From: Dermacentor variabilis
Taxonomy: Eukaryota > Arthropoda > Arachnida > Ixodida > Ixodidae
Direction: 5' to 3'
NCBI RefSeq assembly: GCF_050947875.1
Contig: NC_134573.1
Span: 35,961,115 to 36,025,114, forward strand
Length of the DNA stretch: 64,000 nt
In this document: positions 21,367-32,346 of the stretch, piece after piece
Layout: every line of letters starts with the position of its first letter
Numbering within the stretch: the stretch's first letter is position 1
Position numbers and translations under genes: made by a program
Notes under the pieces: model-generated
Database searches by the model: none
Seen by the model: the letters and a program-made list of their open reading frames with translations, nothing else
What the model was told of the DNA's origin: nothing

Positions 21367-23188
21367 GGTTAGCTATGATTTCGGTATCCGTCGAGTCGGA
21401 AACAGCCCCGTTTTTCACCTTTCTCGCCGTCGGTGTTCCGGGGTTACTGCTGGCTCTTTTGCGTGATGTTTGCTGCAGTTTAAACATTTGTTCGTCCACA
21501 TAAACTTTGTGGTTCTGCACCTCAGCAAATAACTGCTGTTGAAACGTTTGCAGAGCCTGAATTTGTTCTACTACCTGATTCATCATTCTTTCAATGTTGC
21601 TAATTGTTGTTTGTTGGGCGGCAGGTTTATCCCCTTGTGCTGGTTTAGCTTGCCCAATTTCGGTATTCTGAAACTATGCCTTCAGCGTTGCCATCTCGAT
21701 TTTAAGTTCTTCTACTGTTTGTTTAAGCTGACGATTTTCAGAAAGGATTCTTTGGTACTCAGGGTTGGCGGTTATTGGAGCCCCTCTTCGTGCCATCCCC
21801 GCCCAGCTCACCTTATGTTGGGTCGAGTCTCCCATTGCCACTGAAGTCCTGGATGGGGTAGGGGATCTGGAGGACATTCGGTGGTGTCTGGAGCCGGAGT
21901 GGTCAGATAGCCCTTGGTCTCGATTCTTCTGTCGTTCTTGTGATCTTGATTTTCGAATTTGGGGTTGCGACATTGGAATGTCCCCTTGAGTCCGCAGTGG
22001 AGGCCAGTCGTCATCGTCCGTATTGTCTGTGTCAGGCCATCTCCGTTTTGGTGGGGATGATTTGATCGTCTTGCGCGGCGTTTTGCCGGCCATCCGGTTT
22101 CATGATTTTGGCTGCGGTCGCTGTGGTGGCAGCTTGAAACGACGTTTGCACTCCTTTGATCCCGTGAGATGCTTTTCTCCGCAGGTGGCGCAAGCAGGGT
22201 TGCAGTCGTGGTCTGGTTGTGGCTCCCGAGTGCCGCAGTTGTGACATACCGGCAGGTGGGGGTTCGGGCAGACGTCCGTTCTGTGACCCGTTTGCTTGCA
22301 AGTCTTGCAGAATTGTATGGTATTCTTGTATGGGAAGCAGGGAAGCTCCTCTCCCATATAATAGACGTATCGCGGTATGATCGGGCCAAAGAAGGTAATT
22401 ACCGCTGTTTTCGTTTCTCCCAACATCCTAGCTCTTAGTATATCGACGCCTTGCGTACGAAGACGTAGGTTGGCTAGAAGGGTTTCAGGGCTTCTGTGAG
22501 AAGCGATGCCATGTATCACTCCTTTCTTTGTGTCTTCGCCTACTGCTGCGTACGCACTCACTGCGTGCAGTCGACCGTTTAAGGTAAGGCCTGTAATTCT
22601 TCTTGCAATATCCGCCACGTCTTCGGTAGGGGTTGAGATAATAAAAATGTTTGATCCTGATTTCAGTCTCAGCAGGAACTGGTTTCCATTCACTTTTCCT
22701 TGGCAGGCGTTTATAACTGCTTCTGCGATCTGGGGCGCCGTGAGTTCCCTGATAGGGAGACCTTGGTGAGGGCGCACGATCACCTTAAAGTCGTCCTTAG
22801 GCAGTGGTGGAAGCCGCCTTGTCTTGGATTTCTTTCTATTCGCTGGTTGTACCGGGGGCTTGGACGATGGGCCCGATGATTCGTAGCCACCCTCGGAAAA
22901 AGCGGCCTTTTTGCCCGCTCGTGCGAGCGCCTTCTTTTGGCGCACGGTCAAAACCGTTTGCCAATCTCCGTCGTCTTCTTGGCGTCCACGGGGTCCGCCA
23001 GTTCCTTCGGTACTCTGGAGTACGATGCAATCCTCATTAACGGTTTCTTGGTACTCCATCTCATCTCGGTCCACATCCGAGGAGGTGAGTTGCGCGTTGG
23101 GTGTTTTCTCGGGGCCTATTGCCTCGTTAAACGTTGTCGTCGGCGTTCTCGGCGTTTCCGTAGCTGGAGTCGGCGTAAGCGTCGCCAT
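21356..23188 (-). pseudogene. I-clade LINE ORF1 (three zinc knuckles), two nonsense codons
   Basis: One frame runs from the ATG at 23188 to the stop at 21356, 611 codons including the stop. Only two in-frame stops break it: TGA at 22100-22102 and TAG at 21674-21676. Both could arise from single C-to-T changes (CGA and CAG). The first ~350 codons include basic runs and three cysteine-rich knuckles near 22130-22240: CKTCKQTGHRTDVC, CHNCGTREPQPDHDC and CATCGEKHLTGSKEC. The C-terminal part is Ser/Arg-rich and then helical (RILSENRQLKQTVEELK), likely a coiled coil. The expected role is LINE RNA binding. Its end overlaps the ORF2 start by 11 nt. Confidence 0.85.
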
Positions 23189-23461
23189 CTGTCACGGCCG
23201 CGTCGCCGACGCGTTCCGCGTACCAGCGGCCGCCGCCTCACCACCGCCGTTAGCGTTCACACTTCACACACGTTTTGGCCCGTTACAAAGGTTTGGCGAG
23301 GTGCTCACCGGAAAGTTTGGTATCCACAGTGTCCCCACAGCTTGCCGAACCTCGCGAAGTCCTCGAAATGCAGGTCACAGCAAAAGATCACTCTCAAAAG
23401 GCGAAAAGAGATGGAGGCCTATCCTGTGCTGACCGCTCTAGTCGACGCCACCTAGCGGTCC
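23189..23461 (-). promoter_or_regulatory. 5' UTR / presumed internal promoter region of the I-clade LINE
   Basis: This is the segment between the TSD and the ORF1 ATG. LINEs of this group use an internal RNA polymerase II promoter within the 5' UTR, so promoter activity is expected by position only. I can point to no specific motif with confidence. Confidence 0.45.
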
Positions 23462-23473
23462 AAGCCGATGGGA

Positions 23474-24586
23474 AAGACGCCGCGCGGGAGTCGTTTTCGC
23501 AGGCGGCTCGTCCGTTGCGACAGCGCTGGGCCCCTTCTCCTTTTCCCCTGCTTCGTGGGGCCGCTTTGCGGTCGCACTGGCACTGTCGCTATCGATGCCT
23601 GTCATCGGCATTTCCTCGGGAGTAATCTCTACAGCTCCGCCGGAAAAAGTGTGGCCGGTACTACTTGGAGCAGCTTTCTTACTCCGGTCCTCCACGGCTT
23701 CATGCAGAATCCCGGCTTCGGGCTTACTTGGAGCTTCAAGGAGGGCGTCCTGTGGAGTGTTCGGGGTACCGACTAGGGTAGTCGGGTTTCGACACACTCC
23801 TGCTGTTTCCTCGGAGTCTGCCTCATCCATAAGGTGGTCCAATGCATCGTTTGCCTGGAATGGTCCGGTCACGCTGTCATACGTCTTTGGGCAATCCGCG
23901 TCCTCATGGCCGAAGCGGCGACAACGACTGCAGCGAGGCACTTTGCAGTCCCGACGTATGTGCCCGGTGCTCTTGCAGCGCAGGCAGAGCGGAGCGCGGC
24001 CTGGAACAACGACGAGAGTCAGCTCTCCGGCTATCTTGAGCTGGTGTGGAATGTCGTCGACTTTGACGTCGCCATGCAATTGCAGCCCAACTGAGCGAGT
24101 CGTCGAGCCCTTTTCAGTGACGCCTTGCACACGCCACTGCTCCCGCGTCACCTCCAACACTTTCCCGTAGGGTGTCAGGGCCACACGAATGTCTTCGTCG
24201 GTCACGCCGTGCAGCAACCAGTGCAGCTTTAAGCGAACCTCCCGGTTGTTTGGATCGATGAGCAAACATCGGCGATCCTTTACCTTCACGTTGGCAGCGG
24301 TGAGCAATTTCTGAGCAGCGTCAGCACTCGCCATTGTTACAGCCCACACGTGGTTCAACTGATACGCCCCCAACGCCAAAACGTCGGAGAGCACACCTAG
24401 ATTGGCCAAAGTGTCCCGGTAGTCTTCGACACGGTAGGGCCGAGCTCTTGGGTCGCCGTGCATGAAGACGGTGTTCGCGACGATGCGTCCGGATGGCAGA
24501 TTGGGCAGAATAACCTGATAATCTTCGGCAGTAGAAGCAAAAAAACCTGTTACCGCGGCCTGCCTGGGCCGCCGAAACCGCTCCAT
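23474..24586 (-). pseudogene. Tx1-like LINE ORF1 (zinc-knuckle protein), 5' major part
   Basis: The ATG at 24586 (MERFRRPRQAAV) starts a frame open up to the inserted LINE, which enters at the TSD 23462-23473. The middle of the protein has two CCHC knuckles, CLRCKSTGHIRRDC and CSRCRRFGHEDADC, near 23900-23970, followed by an acidic HLMDEADSEE stretch and a basic tail. The presumed role is RNA binding in the retrotransposition particle, as for LINE ORF1 proteins generally. I set the start at 24586 because upstream sequence falls into the SINE target. The last ~23 codons lie at 17665-17733, and the insertion prevents a normal C-terminus. Confidence 0.82.
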
Positions 24587-24654
24587 GGGAGCAAGCCATC
24601 CCGCGACCGTTTCGCTTGAACGCCGGAAGTGGAATGACCACTGAGCCACGAGTT

Positions 24655-24884
24655 CGATGCTTCAAAGCGGTACAAAAGCGCCTCTAGTGAACGCGGTGTT
24701 GCCTTAGAAACGAGCTGTTTCTAAGGCTCAGGCGTGCGTCGCTTGCTCAGGCGCACATTTCGTTGTCGCGCCGAACGCTGCGTTGCTCGATGCTCACCGC
24801 GTCCGATGCGGGGCGCGTAGTCGCTGCGCCGTAGCCCATTGTCTTACACCCCTTGGCGGGTCGACGGGAACGCTGTCGCGTTCC
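24655..24884 (-). mobile_element. tRNA-like SINE, 5' part (split by LINE insertion)
   Basis: This segment continues the SINE at 13892-14072 once the LINE and one copy of its 18-bp TSD are removed. It includes a perfect 11-bp hairpin at 24701-24727 (GCCTTAGAAAC, 5-nt loop, GTTTCTAAGGC). It ends in GGAACGC-TGTC-GCGTTCC (24867-24884), whose core AACGCTGTCGCGTT is the reverse complement of the core at 13892-13907. Assignment of the outermost bases is inferred from this terminal similarity. Confidence 0.55.
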
Positions 24885-24905
24885 ACTCTTGAAGGCGAAG
24901 CTTAA

Positions 24906-27900
24906 AGGGCCCCTGAAACGGTTCGGACAAATTTTGTAGACGCGTAGGGTACAGCTTAAGTACAACATGCGCACCACAATTTAAGTGAAGCGTTACGTAT
25001 TAATGGAGCTACAAGCGATTAGAAGCTACCCTCCTCCCTAGCCATGCTTCTCCTCCTCAACTCGTTCGCCGAGCGAGTGGGGCTAAGCTCCGCCTTCACT
25101 GGTTCAGCGTCACGATGCGACGTCACATCGTCCACTTCCGGTTGTTTTGGAGCCCGCCCCCGCACGCGTGAGACCGCTCCGCTAGCCGCTTGGCCGTCGA
25201 CCCCAAGCGAGAGCTATCGAAGCAGCGTGCGTTGCGAGCATTCTGTCGTAGCGCCGAACGTGTCTTGTATTCCGGTAACCACAGGCAAGCTGGTCATTTC
25301 GGCAAATGACTGTAGGCATAAACTCAAGCTGTTGAAGGAACTTTAGCGTAGACTTACGTGAGCGGCCTGATCGGTCAGCACGGTCCATACACTTGTTGGT
25401 GCAGCGTTTAACCAGCCAAACAAAGCGCTAATATTGCTCTAACCAAGTGTAAAACATTTTAAACATTTATAAAAACAACGTGTTCATGATTACACTCCTG
25501 CGAAAAATACACACCAGCAGCAAAGAAGAATACACTTCGTTGCTGCTACTGTGTATGGTTGAGCTCTGTGCCACCAGGTGGCTGCACCGTGCAGACCAAT
25601 CGCATTTGCCCTTCTGCTCATCTCATGGCTCATCCCGTTACGGCAAAGTCAAGCGGCCAGACTCTGTCCCCTTGCGCTTGCGTTTTCCCTAATACCGGAC
25701 TCGGGAAACGCTATGGACGTCAGACTCTGGAGTTTTGCAAGACGCGTAGCGCCACCTGCCGTTGCGAAGAGGCAGTAAATGGGTAGTGCGAAGTCCGACT
25801 CCCTTGCTAAGGTGCCTATGCAGCTAGCGACTGCGAAACAACGATTTAACTCGATTTTGGTCCATATTGCGAGTGTTCTGCGCATATAACACCCAGACAG
25901 AGAGCTATGAATTTCTACGCTAGTCGGGCGCGCCGCCGAATTGCCATAAAACGGTTGCTGGCTCACTCTTCAGACTGATGGCGGAAACGACGGCAACCGC
26001 GATAGCTCCGCGCGCTACGAATAAACGCCGCAATCGACGCTACTGTTGTGTTGTAAATTGCCATGAACGTGAAGGACGGAATAACAACGTTCAGTTTTAC
26101 CGATTTCCATCGCGATAGTATGAAGGGGAAAGGCGAGAGCGCTGGATACGCGCCGTTCAACCTGTTGTGTAATCGGATTACTTGCATTCCTCGCAACACA
26201 GCGGCTTGCACGAGAAAGTGCGACAATTTTGTTCTGTAATTGTGTTGCGTAGCCCTGACGGAGGACCGTGGTAAACAAAACTCAAGAATCTGCAGCCGCC
26301 ACTTTGTTCGTAACAGAAAAAGCAACGTTGCGAACCATCCTGCTTATGTGCCATCGATATCTCCACCTCTTAACCACAGAACAGTTTTAACAGATGTCCG
26401 CCTCCGCTTGACTCAACAAGTGGAACGGAGAGATTTGGCAGGTCAGCTTAACCAAACATTTTGGTTCGTTTATAAATTCGAGATCCTGCTCTAGAGCATC
26501 GTTGTAATCGCGAGCTCATTTCTACTTTCGGTATTTTGTATGTTCTGCGCCGATACAACAAGCACGCTTCGCCACGTGCTGAGCCTGCTCGACTGCGTTT
26601 TTTCAAATGTGAGCAATAAAGTTGCTGTAGGAGCACTGGATGAGTAATTGCGAAGTAACGCACGTGTGCAAAGAAAAAAAAATGTCGCGTTTATTTACAT
26701 TTATTTGTACGCGCTTGTTGCTCGAAGCGTCTGCGAAAAGTTCAAATTAAGGTATTGAGCGATGCTGTAGCTCCTGCGAGAAAGAAAGATGCAGCGCGTA
26801 GGCACCATAGGAAGCTTACTTTCGTTATGGTCGCACGCTGCTTGCTGCCTTGGAAAACATTTTCTGTTTGCTGCCCTGAAAAGGCTATGGAAGCATTTGC
26901 TCTCTGTAAATAATTGCGAGAAAAAACATTACGATAAGATGCATAAAAATATAAGAGATACTTAAGTGTTGTGTTCAAGACATATTCAATATAAACCAAT
27001 TTGAAATGCTTAGATTTTTATGCTGATATGCCTATAAACAAACCTGATGCTCTCTGTACTTGCGATTTGCAGCACGCCGAAATAACACTTGACTTTATTT
27101 TATATTGTACACGTACTTCGCCTTGCTGAGCTTCCTTTCCGAAGCGTGGATGGCGGAAGAAGCTTTCCAGGTCCTTGATGTTTAGGAAACCGTGCCTCAA
27201 CACAAATGAAAGTCCACTGTGGCCTATGCACCTTCGCTTGCGGACAGCTCTCCTTGCACTACTCAGTTAGCGCCAAGGCTGCGATGGGGGCGCTGGTGAC
27301 GGGTTTTTCCGCAGCGCCGCCTGGGCAGAGTCTGAGGTCTATTGCGTTAGTAATCTTCCGGTGTAAAGTGACGGCCACAAACGCGCAAATCCTGGCGCCG
27401 ATCGGATAGCGGCAGTCCGATGCGCTACAGCCACTTCGCTCGTACGCTGCCTTGCAGAGGGACACGATGTCGCAGCTTGACATATTTCCAGTCGCTACGT
27501 TTGCAGTCCACAAGGCAACAAAGTCGAATCATAGTGCTCGCGAAAAGACTGAGGACGACTCTGACCGCGGAGCTCTCTTCAAAATGGAGTACGTTGTAAC
27601 ACAAGCAGACGACACATGCTGTGTGCCGGAAGTGCTTAAGTGTACTGAAAAATTATTCTTGTGCATTCTCTTTATGTTACTTTCTTTTCATAAAAACAAA
27701 TTAACTAACATTCCAACTATTACGAAGATCATTTGTTTACCATAAAGTTGGAAAAATTATCGATCACGCGCCCGTGTCAGCCAATCGGATAGCTCGCCCC
27801 ACTGACGTCGTATGGGTGATTTCGGTCATATGGGTAGGGGCGGCTTAAAATTCCGCCGAGCAGTGCGCTGCGATCGGCAGCGATGTGCATATTTGAAACC

Positions 27901-28019
27901 TTATAATAAATTACACGCTTTACGCGGAGCACTTAGATGTGCCAATTAATGATCTGAAGGACCTACTCTAACGACTCAATACGTTTGTAGAAAATCGTCA
28001 AAAGCGTTTCAGGGTCCCT
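24906..28019. mobile_element. 3.1-kb TTAA-flanked inverted-repeat element
   Basis: AGGGCCCCTGAAACGG at 24906 and its counterpart at 28019 (read inward AGGGACCCTGAAACGC) form inverted ends. TTAA lies immediately outside each (24902-24905 and 28020-28023). A TTAA duplication is characteristic of the piggyBac and Kolobok superfamilies, and an AGGG start fits Kolobok better, by memory. After about 16 bp the ends diverge. The interior shows no transposase I recognise, only short frames, so this is a decayed or non-autonomous copy. TTAA is short, so a chance match is possible, but it sits exactly at both ends of the repeat. Confidence 0.68.
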
Positions 28020-28023
28020 TTAA

Positions 28024-28092
28024 GCGTCCTCCAATTTTTCGGTGAGAGACGGGGCAACGGAAAACCGCTCCAGCTGGGTGCGCTTCCGGTGA
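28024..28092. repeat. Left flank of a GATCGAGGA-type short tandem repeat
   Basis: GGTGCGC...GGTGATCGAGGAT here pairs with repeated GGTGCGCACCGGTG...GATCGAGGA units at 32347-32432, on the far side of the 28101-32338 insertion. Together they form about three units of a GC-rich tandem repeat. Confidence 0.55.
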
Positions 28093-28100
28093 TCGAGGAT

Positions 28101-31100
28101 CATAGAGTTACTATACTAACTCTAGAGGACAAGCCACCATGCATTGAAATCGGGAACCGCAAGAGCGCCGCCATGTTGCTACGCGCCGAGGTTGCCAGCT
28201 CCTGAGATGCTTGCTAGACTTGGTGACAGTAGTCAGTTTTAATCCGGCAACAGTAGCAGCGTAGCAGCATGGCGTCTCGCTTGTAGTGTCGTGATGTGTG
28301 CGTGCAGCCGTGTGTTTGGGCGTTATAAGATGGTTCTTTATTCTATGTTGCGGGACGGTGCGAATGTGGTCCATGTTGGCCGTACAGGTGGCAGTTATGC
28401 AACCGAGGCATGATCCTGTTGAAGTTTCCGGCGGTTTTCGGTTTTCAGCGGTCACGCATGTTGCAGGAGTGTCACTCGACGAGGTTACGAGCTCGAAGCT
28501 GTGGTCAGATTCCTCGTTGGCGTTCCGTAATTCTCTTCGCACGGGCGCGGTATGTTGCAAAAGCCACTTTCGCGATCTACCGTCGCGATGATAGATCGTT
28601 TTTTTTTTATTTTTATAAGTACTGATCCAGCTGTAGGGCACATGTAACCGACAAACGGAAGTCTCAGGAGAGCACCTGAGATTATAATAAAGCAGGCGGC
28701 GCAGGAACTCCAGGGCACCCAAGGGACAGTGGGGGGATCAAAGCTCGAAGCAGAACGGTACGTAGTTAGGGCCACCGAGGTGTGTGTCAGGGAGTGTTCG
28801 CACGGACAGTTCCCCTGGTACGCGCAGCAGTGCCTCGCAAGGTCGAGATACTTTAAAGGCACCTGCGCCCATGATGTTTCTTTTGCCTCGGTGCAGTGAG
28901 CACGATTAACGAGAACAATATGGAGGGCATCCGGCGCAGTCGCGAATGCGTCATGACAAATGTAGCCCGCGTCGCCTGGCGTGTGTAGTAATATCGGAGT
29001 TGGTTGTATGAACTTTATGCATAATACGCTTCGTTACGGTACCTTAACCGAATGGGTCTAGAGGACGGGGTGGGTACATTTTATCGTACCGCCATAATCC
29101 TATACCCCCCACTACGAACACACACACATACCCCCCCCCCCTTTTGTTATGTTAACATACAATTCCTGACGGATCCATAGCCTCCTTTATTTTTGAAAAA
29201 TAGAGGAGGCTATGAACGGATTTACCAGTTCAAGTTGTCAACTTGTCAGTAACTGTCATAGGAATCGCTGTAATAAACACAATTCCACGATCGGATTGTT
29301 TACTTACATTTTTTGATGTAACACTGAGGACTACATAGAACTTTATTTTGTATATGTGAGAGAAGTATGTGGATATCACAAGCTTAAGCGAATGTGCGAT
29401 ACACAGACAAAGCAGCTGCTACAACATGAACTGCATTGAGGGCCACACAAGACATACGTAATTAAAGGTGCAAAATATAGGGGGAAGCTTCAAAATACGC
29501 TCTGTAGCACTGCAAAGTATAACATATATTGTATGTGTACAATAAATGTTCAAAAAAACAATGCATCAATGTCCCATTTGTCTTCAAGTTTATTATCAAG
29601 TTCAAGTTTACTGAAGTTTATTATGAGCATATGTACAACAGTAATCTACTGACACACGCGCAGTCAAGGTGACTGTTCGAGGTGTGCTGGCTGCCTCTGT
29701 GTAAGAAAAAGAAATTGGATGAATGTCGACACCAGTGCCACTGCTTCTTGCCTCTGACCTGCACATGCCTCCGCGGCATCTTTGTGCACAAGTGTGTTGG
29801 CGTGGCGAGGCGTAGGAATCATCCGAGAGAAAGAGTATCGTTTACATGAAGAAGTGGCTGTTCACATTGCCTGTCGCTTTCCCTGAAATGTTTCCTTGGC
29901 GACTAGGGTGACACACCCACAGTCAAGGTGGCTGTTCGAGGTGTGGTGGCTGCCTGAACGAAAGAAAAAGAAATAAATTCGATGAATGTCGATACCAGGG
30001 CTATTGCTTCTTGCCTCTTACCTGCATTTGCCTCCACAGCCTCTTGGTTTACAGAGTCTGTATGAGAGAGCTGCTGTGGCTAGGCGTTGGCATTGTCTAA
30101 GCAAAGAGAAAAGGCCATTCAAATGGGGAATTATGGAAATAAATGCAGTTGTTATGTCTGCTTCTTGCACTCTTCTTGCCTAAAAGTTTTCAAACTTAGT
30201 GTCCAGTACACACCAGCACTTTGACTGCTTCTGCTTTTTACCTGCAGGTGATGCTGTGAGATCCTTAGTATGGCCGCGTGCAGCGTTGTAACACTTGGTG
30301 GAGGCATTTGAAGTGGTAGCCAAAAATATAAAGAATCATCCTTGTCTGCATGAATGCTTTGAATTTCTAAATGCTGTGGTAACTATCACTATTAGTGCAA
30401 GGCACCCCACATCTATGCGGCAACTGCCATAGCTCGAAGCTGTATTGTTCCTTTAGTGTTTCACAAGGCGTCTGATATGTCCAGATTAGATGTGATGTGT
30501 TTGTTTTTATTTATCCCCGCGTGAAGAGAGCATCATTAAAGTGTTTTTTTTTTATTTTTGCGTGTCTTGTTTTTCGGTTTATTTCTGAATTTATCAAGCA
30601 GCAGCCTCATGATGCTAAAGTGACTTATGTAATGGCAATCAGCTTTTGTTTTGCACACAAACAACGCATTTCCTGGCCCATTGTTTGACATCCCGTCACT
30701 CGCATAATTTTGGACAGTATTCTACCTATATTGACTTGCTTGACCTCCACTAAAGAGTCTTGCATTTTCAAATACGACTCTTTCCTTAAAATCATTCGAC
30801 ACTTCTCATAATTTCTGTACGTTGAGCTTCTAATACTCTGCATTAACCATTTTTGCTTGTTTCTGACTAGAAATGTATTCTTTAATTTAAAGCTTAAATT
30901 TTACCTTTGGAACACACGGAAGGGCTTGCCATTGCATATCTGCATAAAAGGGAAACATGTTTCATTAAACATTAGCAAAATTCAACTGAAGATTGATGAA
31001 TGCAGCTTGCAGTGTGATATGACTGAATGAGCCATAAAAGTAACTCATCTCACTTGGTAAATTAAAGCACATATTAGTGTGATGTACAAGATACGTTACA

Positions 31101-32338
31101 ATAACGTGGTGGGTTCTCTTGCTTGTACAGCAATATAATCGGTGCGCGAGAAAAAGAAGTATTTTTGCATACCCCTTGTACACACTGATTTAAGGAAAAT
31201 GAGCTGGTGCTGTCCACATGATCTACTTATTTTACCTGCGAGTATGGTCAACAAAAATGTCTCCCAGCTGCTTAGTGGTATTTGAGATTATGTCAGTATT
31301 GCATATGTGCCTGTTGTCTAAAATAATTGAATTTTGAAAATGCTCGCAGGTATCTGATGTGCATATCTGCAGTTTATGGATAAATGTAAAAGACTCAGCA
31401 TCAAGTGCGAGTGAAGGGTCCCACAGGCCCGGAGTAAATCATGCAAACAGATTCGCTGCACAAATTTGTGACCAGAAAAGATATTCCACATGAAATGGCA
31501 TGCAAGGAAGGGTTGAAAATATTGCACAGTTATTAAAACGCTTACGCTATTAATATGTGGGTTCATGCACTCGATTTCGTCCGTATTAGGCACTCGCCTC
31601 TTGACTGCTTCGTGGAACAGAAATACTCGGCATCGGGCTCTTTTTCTACTGTGGCGCGTTTGTAGAAGCATGATTGTTGAAAGTGTAAGAATTACATAGA
31701 TTCTATGACTTGCTTGTGGATTCGCCAGTACAATTCCGGTGCTCTGGTCCGCTTGTCCAGCAATTTCCTACTGAAGGGAAACCAGCAAATAAAAACAGCG
31801 CTCCGCATGTAGAAAAATGCTCTACTGTGACGCTTCTCAAACGATTGTGATGCACCACAAGAACTGCCTACTCGCATGATGTTCTCAACTAGGAGATACA
31901 TTCGTTTACTTACATGTGAAGGTATATGCCAGAGCACTTTGGGGCTTCGGTGGCACATAAGGCACGAGTGTGCCATAGCGTCCGACGTCGACGCGCGATC
32001 TAAACCTAAACTGTACAAACCTAAACTGTACAAAACTACTACGCATAAATAAACAGATTCGAAGCCGAAATTCGCGTCATCATTTATTGCATGAATGCGT
32101 ACATCGTGATTTACATAAGTCACGGACTTAGCGATCACTTTCGGTAAACGTACCACCTTCATAAAGCCATCAGGTATGCGCTTTTAGATGACAAAGCATA
32201 AGGTGACCTGTACTTGTTTTCAGCTCTTTCAATAGTAATTGCGCTCGCCACATTCACCAGTAGCAACAGGGCGGCGCCCTAGAGGTTCCCACTTTTCCGG
32301 CCCAGCTTTTCCTCTAGAATTGTTCTACTAACTCTATG
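28101..32338. mobile_element. 4.2-kb DNA-transposon-like element, CATAGAGTTA ends, 8-bp TSD
   Basis: The ends are inverted repeats, starting CATAGAGTTACTATACTAAC at the left and CATAGAGTTAGTAGAACAAT at the right, read inward. By eye 28 of the first 34 positions match, including a shared TCTAGAGGA further in. The exact octamer TCGAGGAT flanks both sides (28093-28100 and 32339-32346). CA...TG termini with an 8-bp TSD fit the P or hAT superfamilies. No transposase domain is recognisable. A VCCKSHF-like block near 28550 faintly recalls the end of a THAP zinc finger, which would favour P, but this is weak. The interior is AT-rich with diverged internal duplications (29660-30100) and an 11-base C run at 29131-29141. 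Confidence 0.72.
29650..30110. repeat. Diverged tandem duplication inside the 4.2-kb element
   Basis: AGTCAAGGTG starts at 29662 and again at 29921, and the following ~150 bp are recognisably alike: TGTTCGAGGTGTG, GATGAATGTCGA, TTGCTTCTTGCCTCT, ACCTGCA. The offset is about 259 bp. A third, more eroded copy may begin near 30190. Confidence 0.7.
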
Positions 32339-32346
32339 TCGAGGAT

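Larger units (their letters stand above)
17734..23461 (-). mobile_element. Full-length I-clade LINE with 12-bp TSD
   Basis: AAGCCGATGGGA occurs at 17722-17733 and 23462-23473, framing a 5.73-kb two-ORF LINE on the minus strand. It has a 5' UTR at 23189-23461, ORF1 at 23188-21356 and ORF2 at 21366-17820. The 3' end has AATAAA (complement of 17765-17770) followed by a CCT-repeat tail (GGA repeats on plus, about 17731-17757). ORF2 carries RNase H after RT, as in the I group. The insertion interrupts ORF1 of the Tx1-like LINE, so it is younger than that element. It carries only a handful of disabling changes. Confidence 0.9.
14073..24636 (-). mobile_element. Tx1/L1-like LINE with 18-bp TSD, split by another LINE
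   Basis: The exact 18-bp sequence ACCACTGAGCCACGAGTT occurs at 14055-14072 and 24637-24654 and brackets a two-ORF LINE on the minus strand. A short 5' leader lies at 24587-24636, ORF1 starts at 24586, ORF2 spans 17609 to 14202, and a 3' UTR of about 125 bp ends in a short poly(A) (T run from about 14073 to 14079). A complete I-clade LINE occupies 17734-23461 inside it. Without that, the element is about 4.8 kb and looks full length. The TSD covers the A box of the host SINE. Broken ORF2 frames mean this copy is dead. Confidence 0.88.

Noticed and set aside
28298..28591. THAP-domain transposase exon of a P-type element
   Set aside because: Only a Cys-x2-His-like end resembles the domain; the N-terminal Cys pair and the conserved Trp and Pro positions are not found, so it is kept only as a hint.
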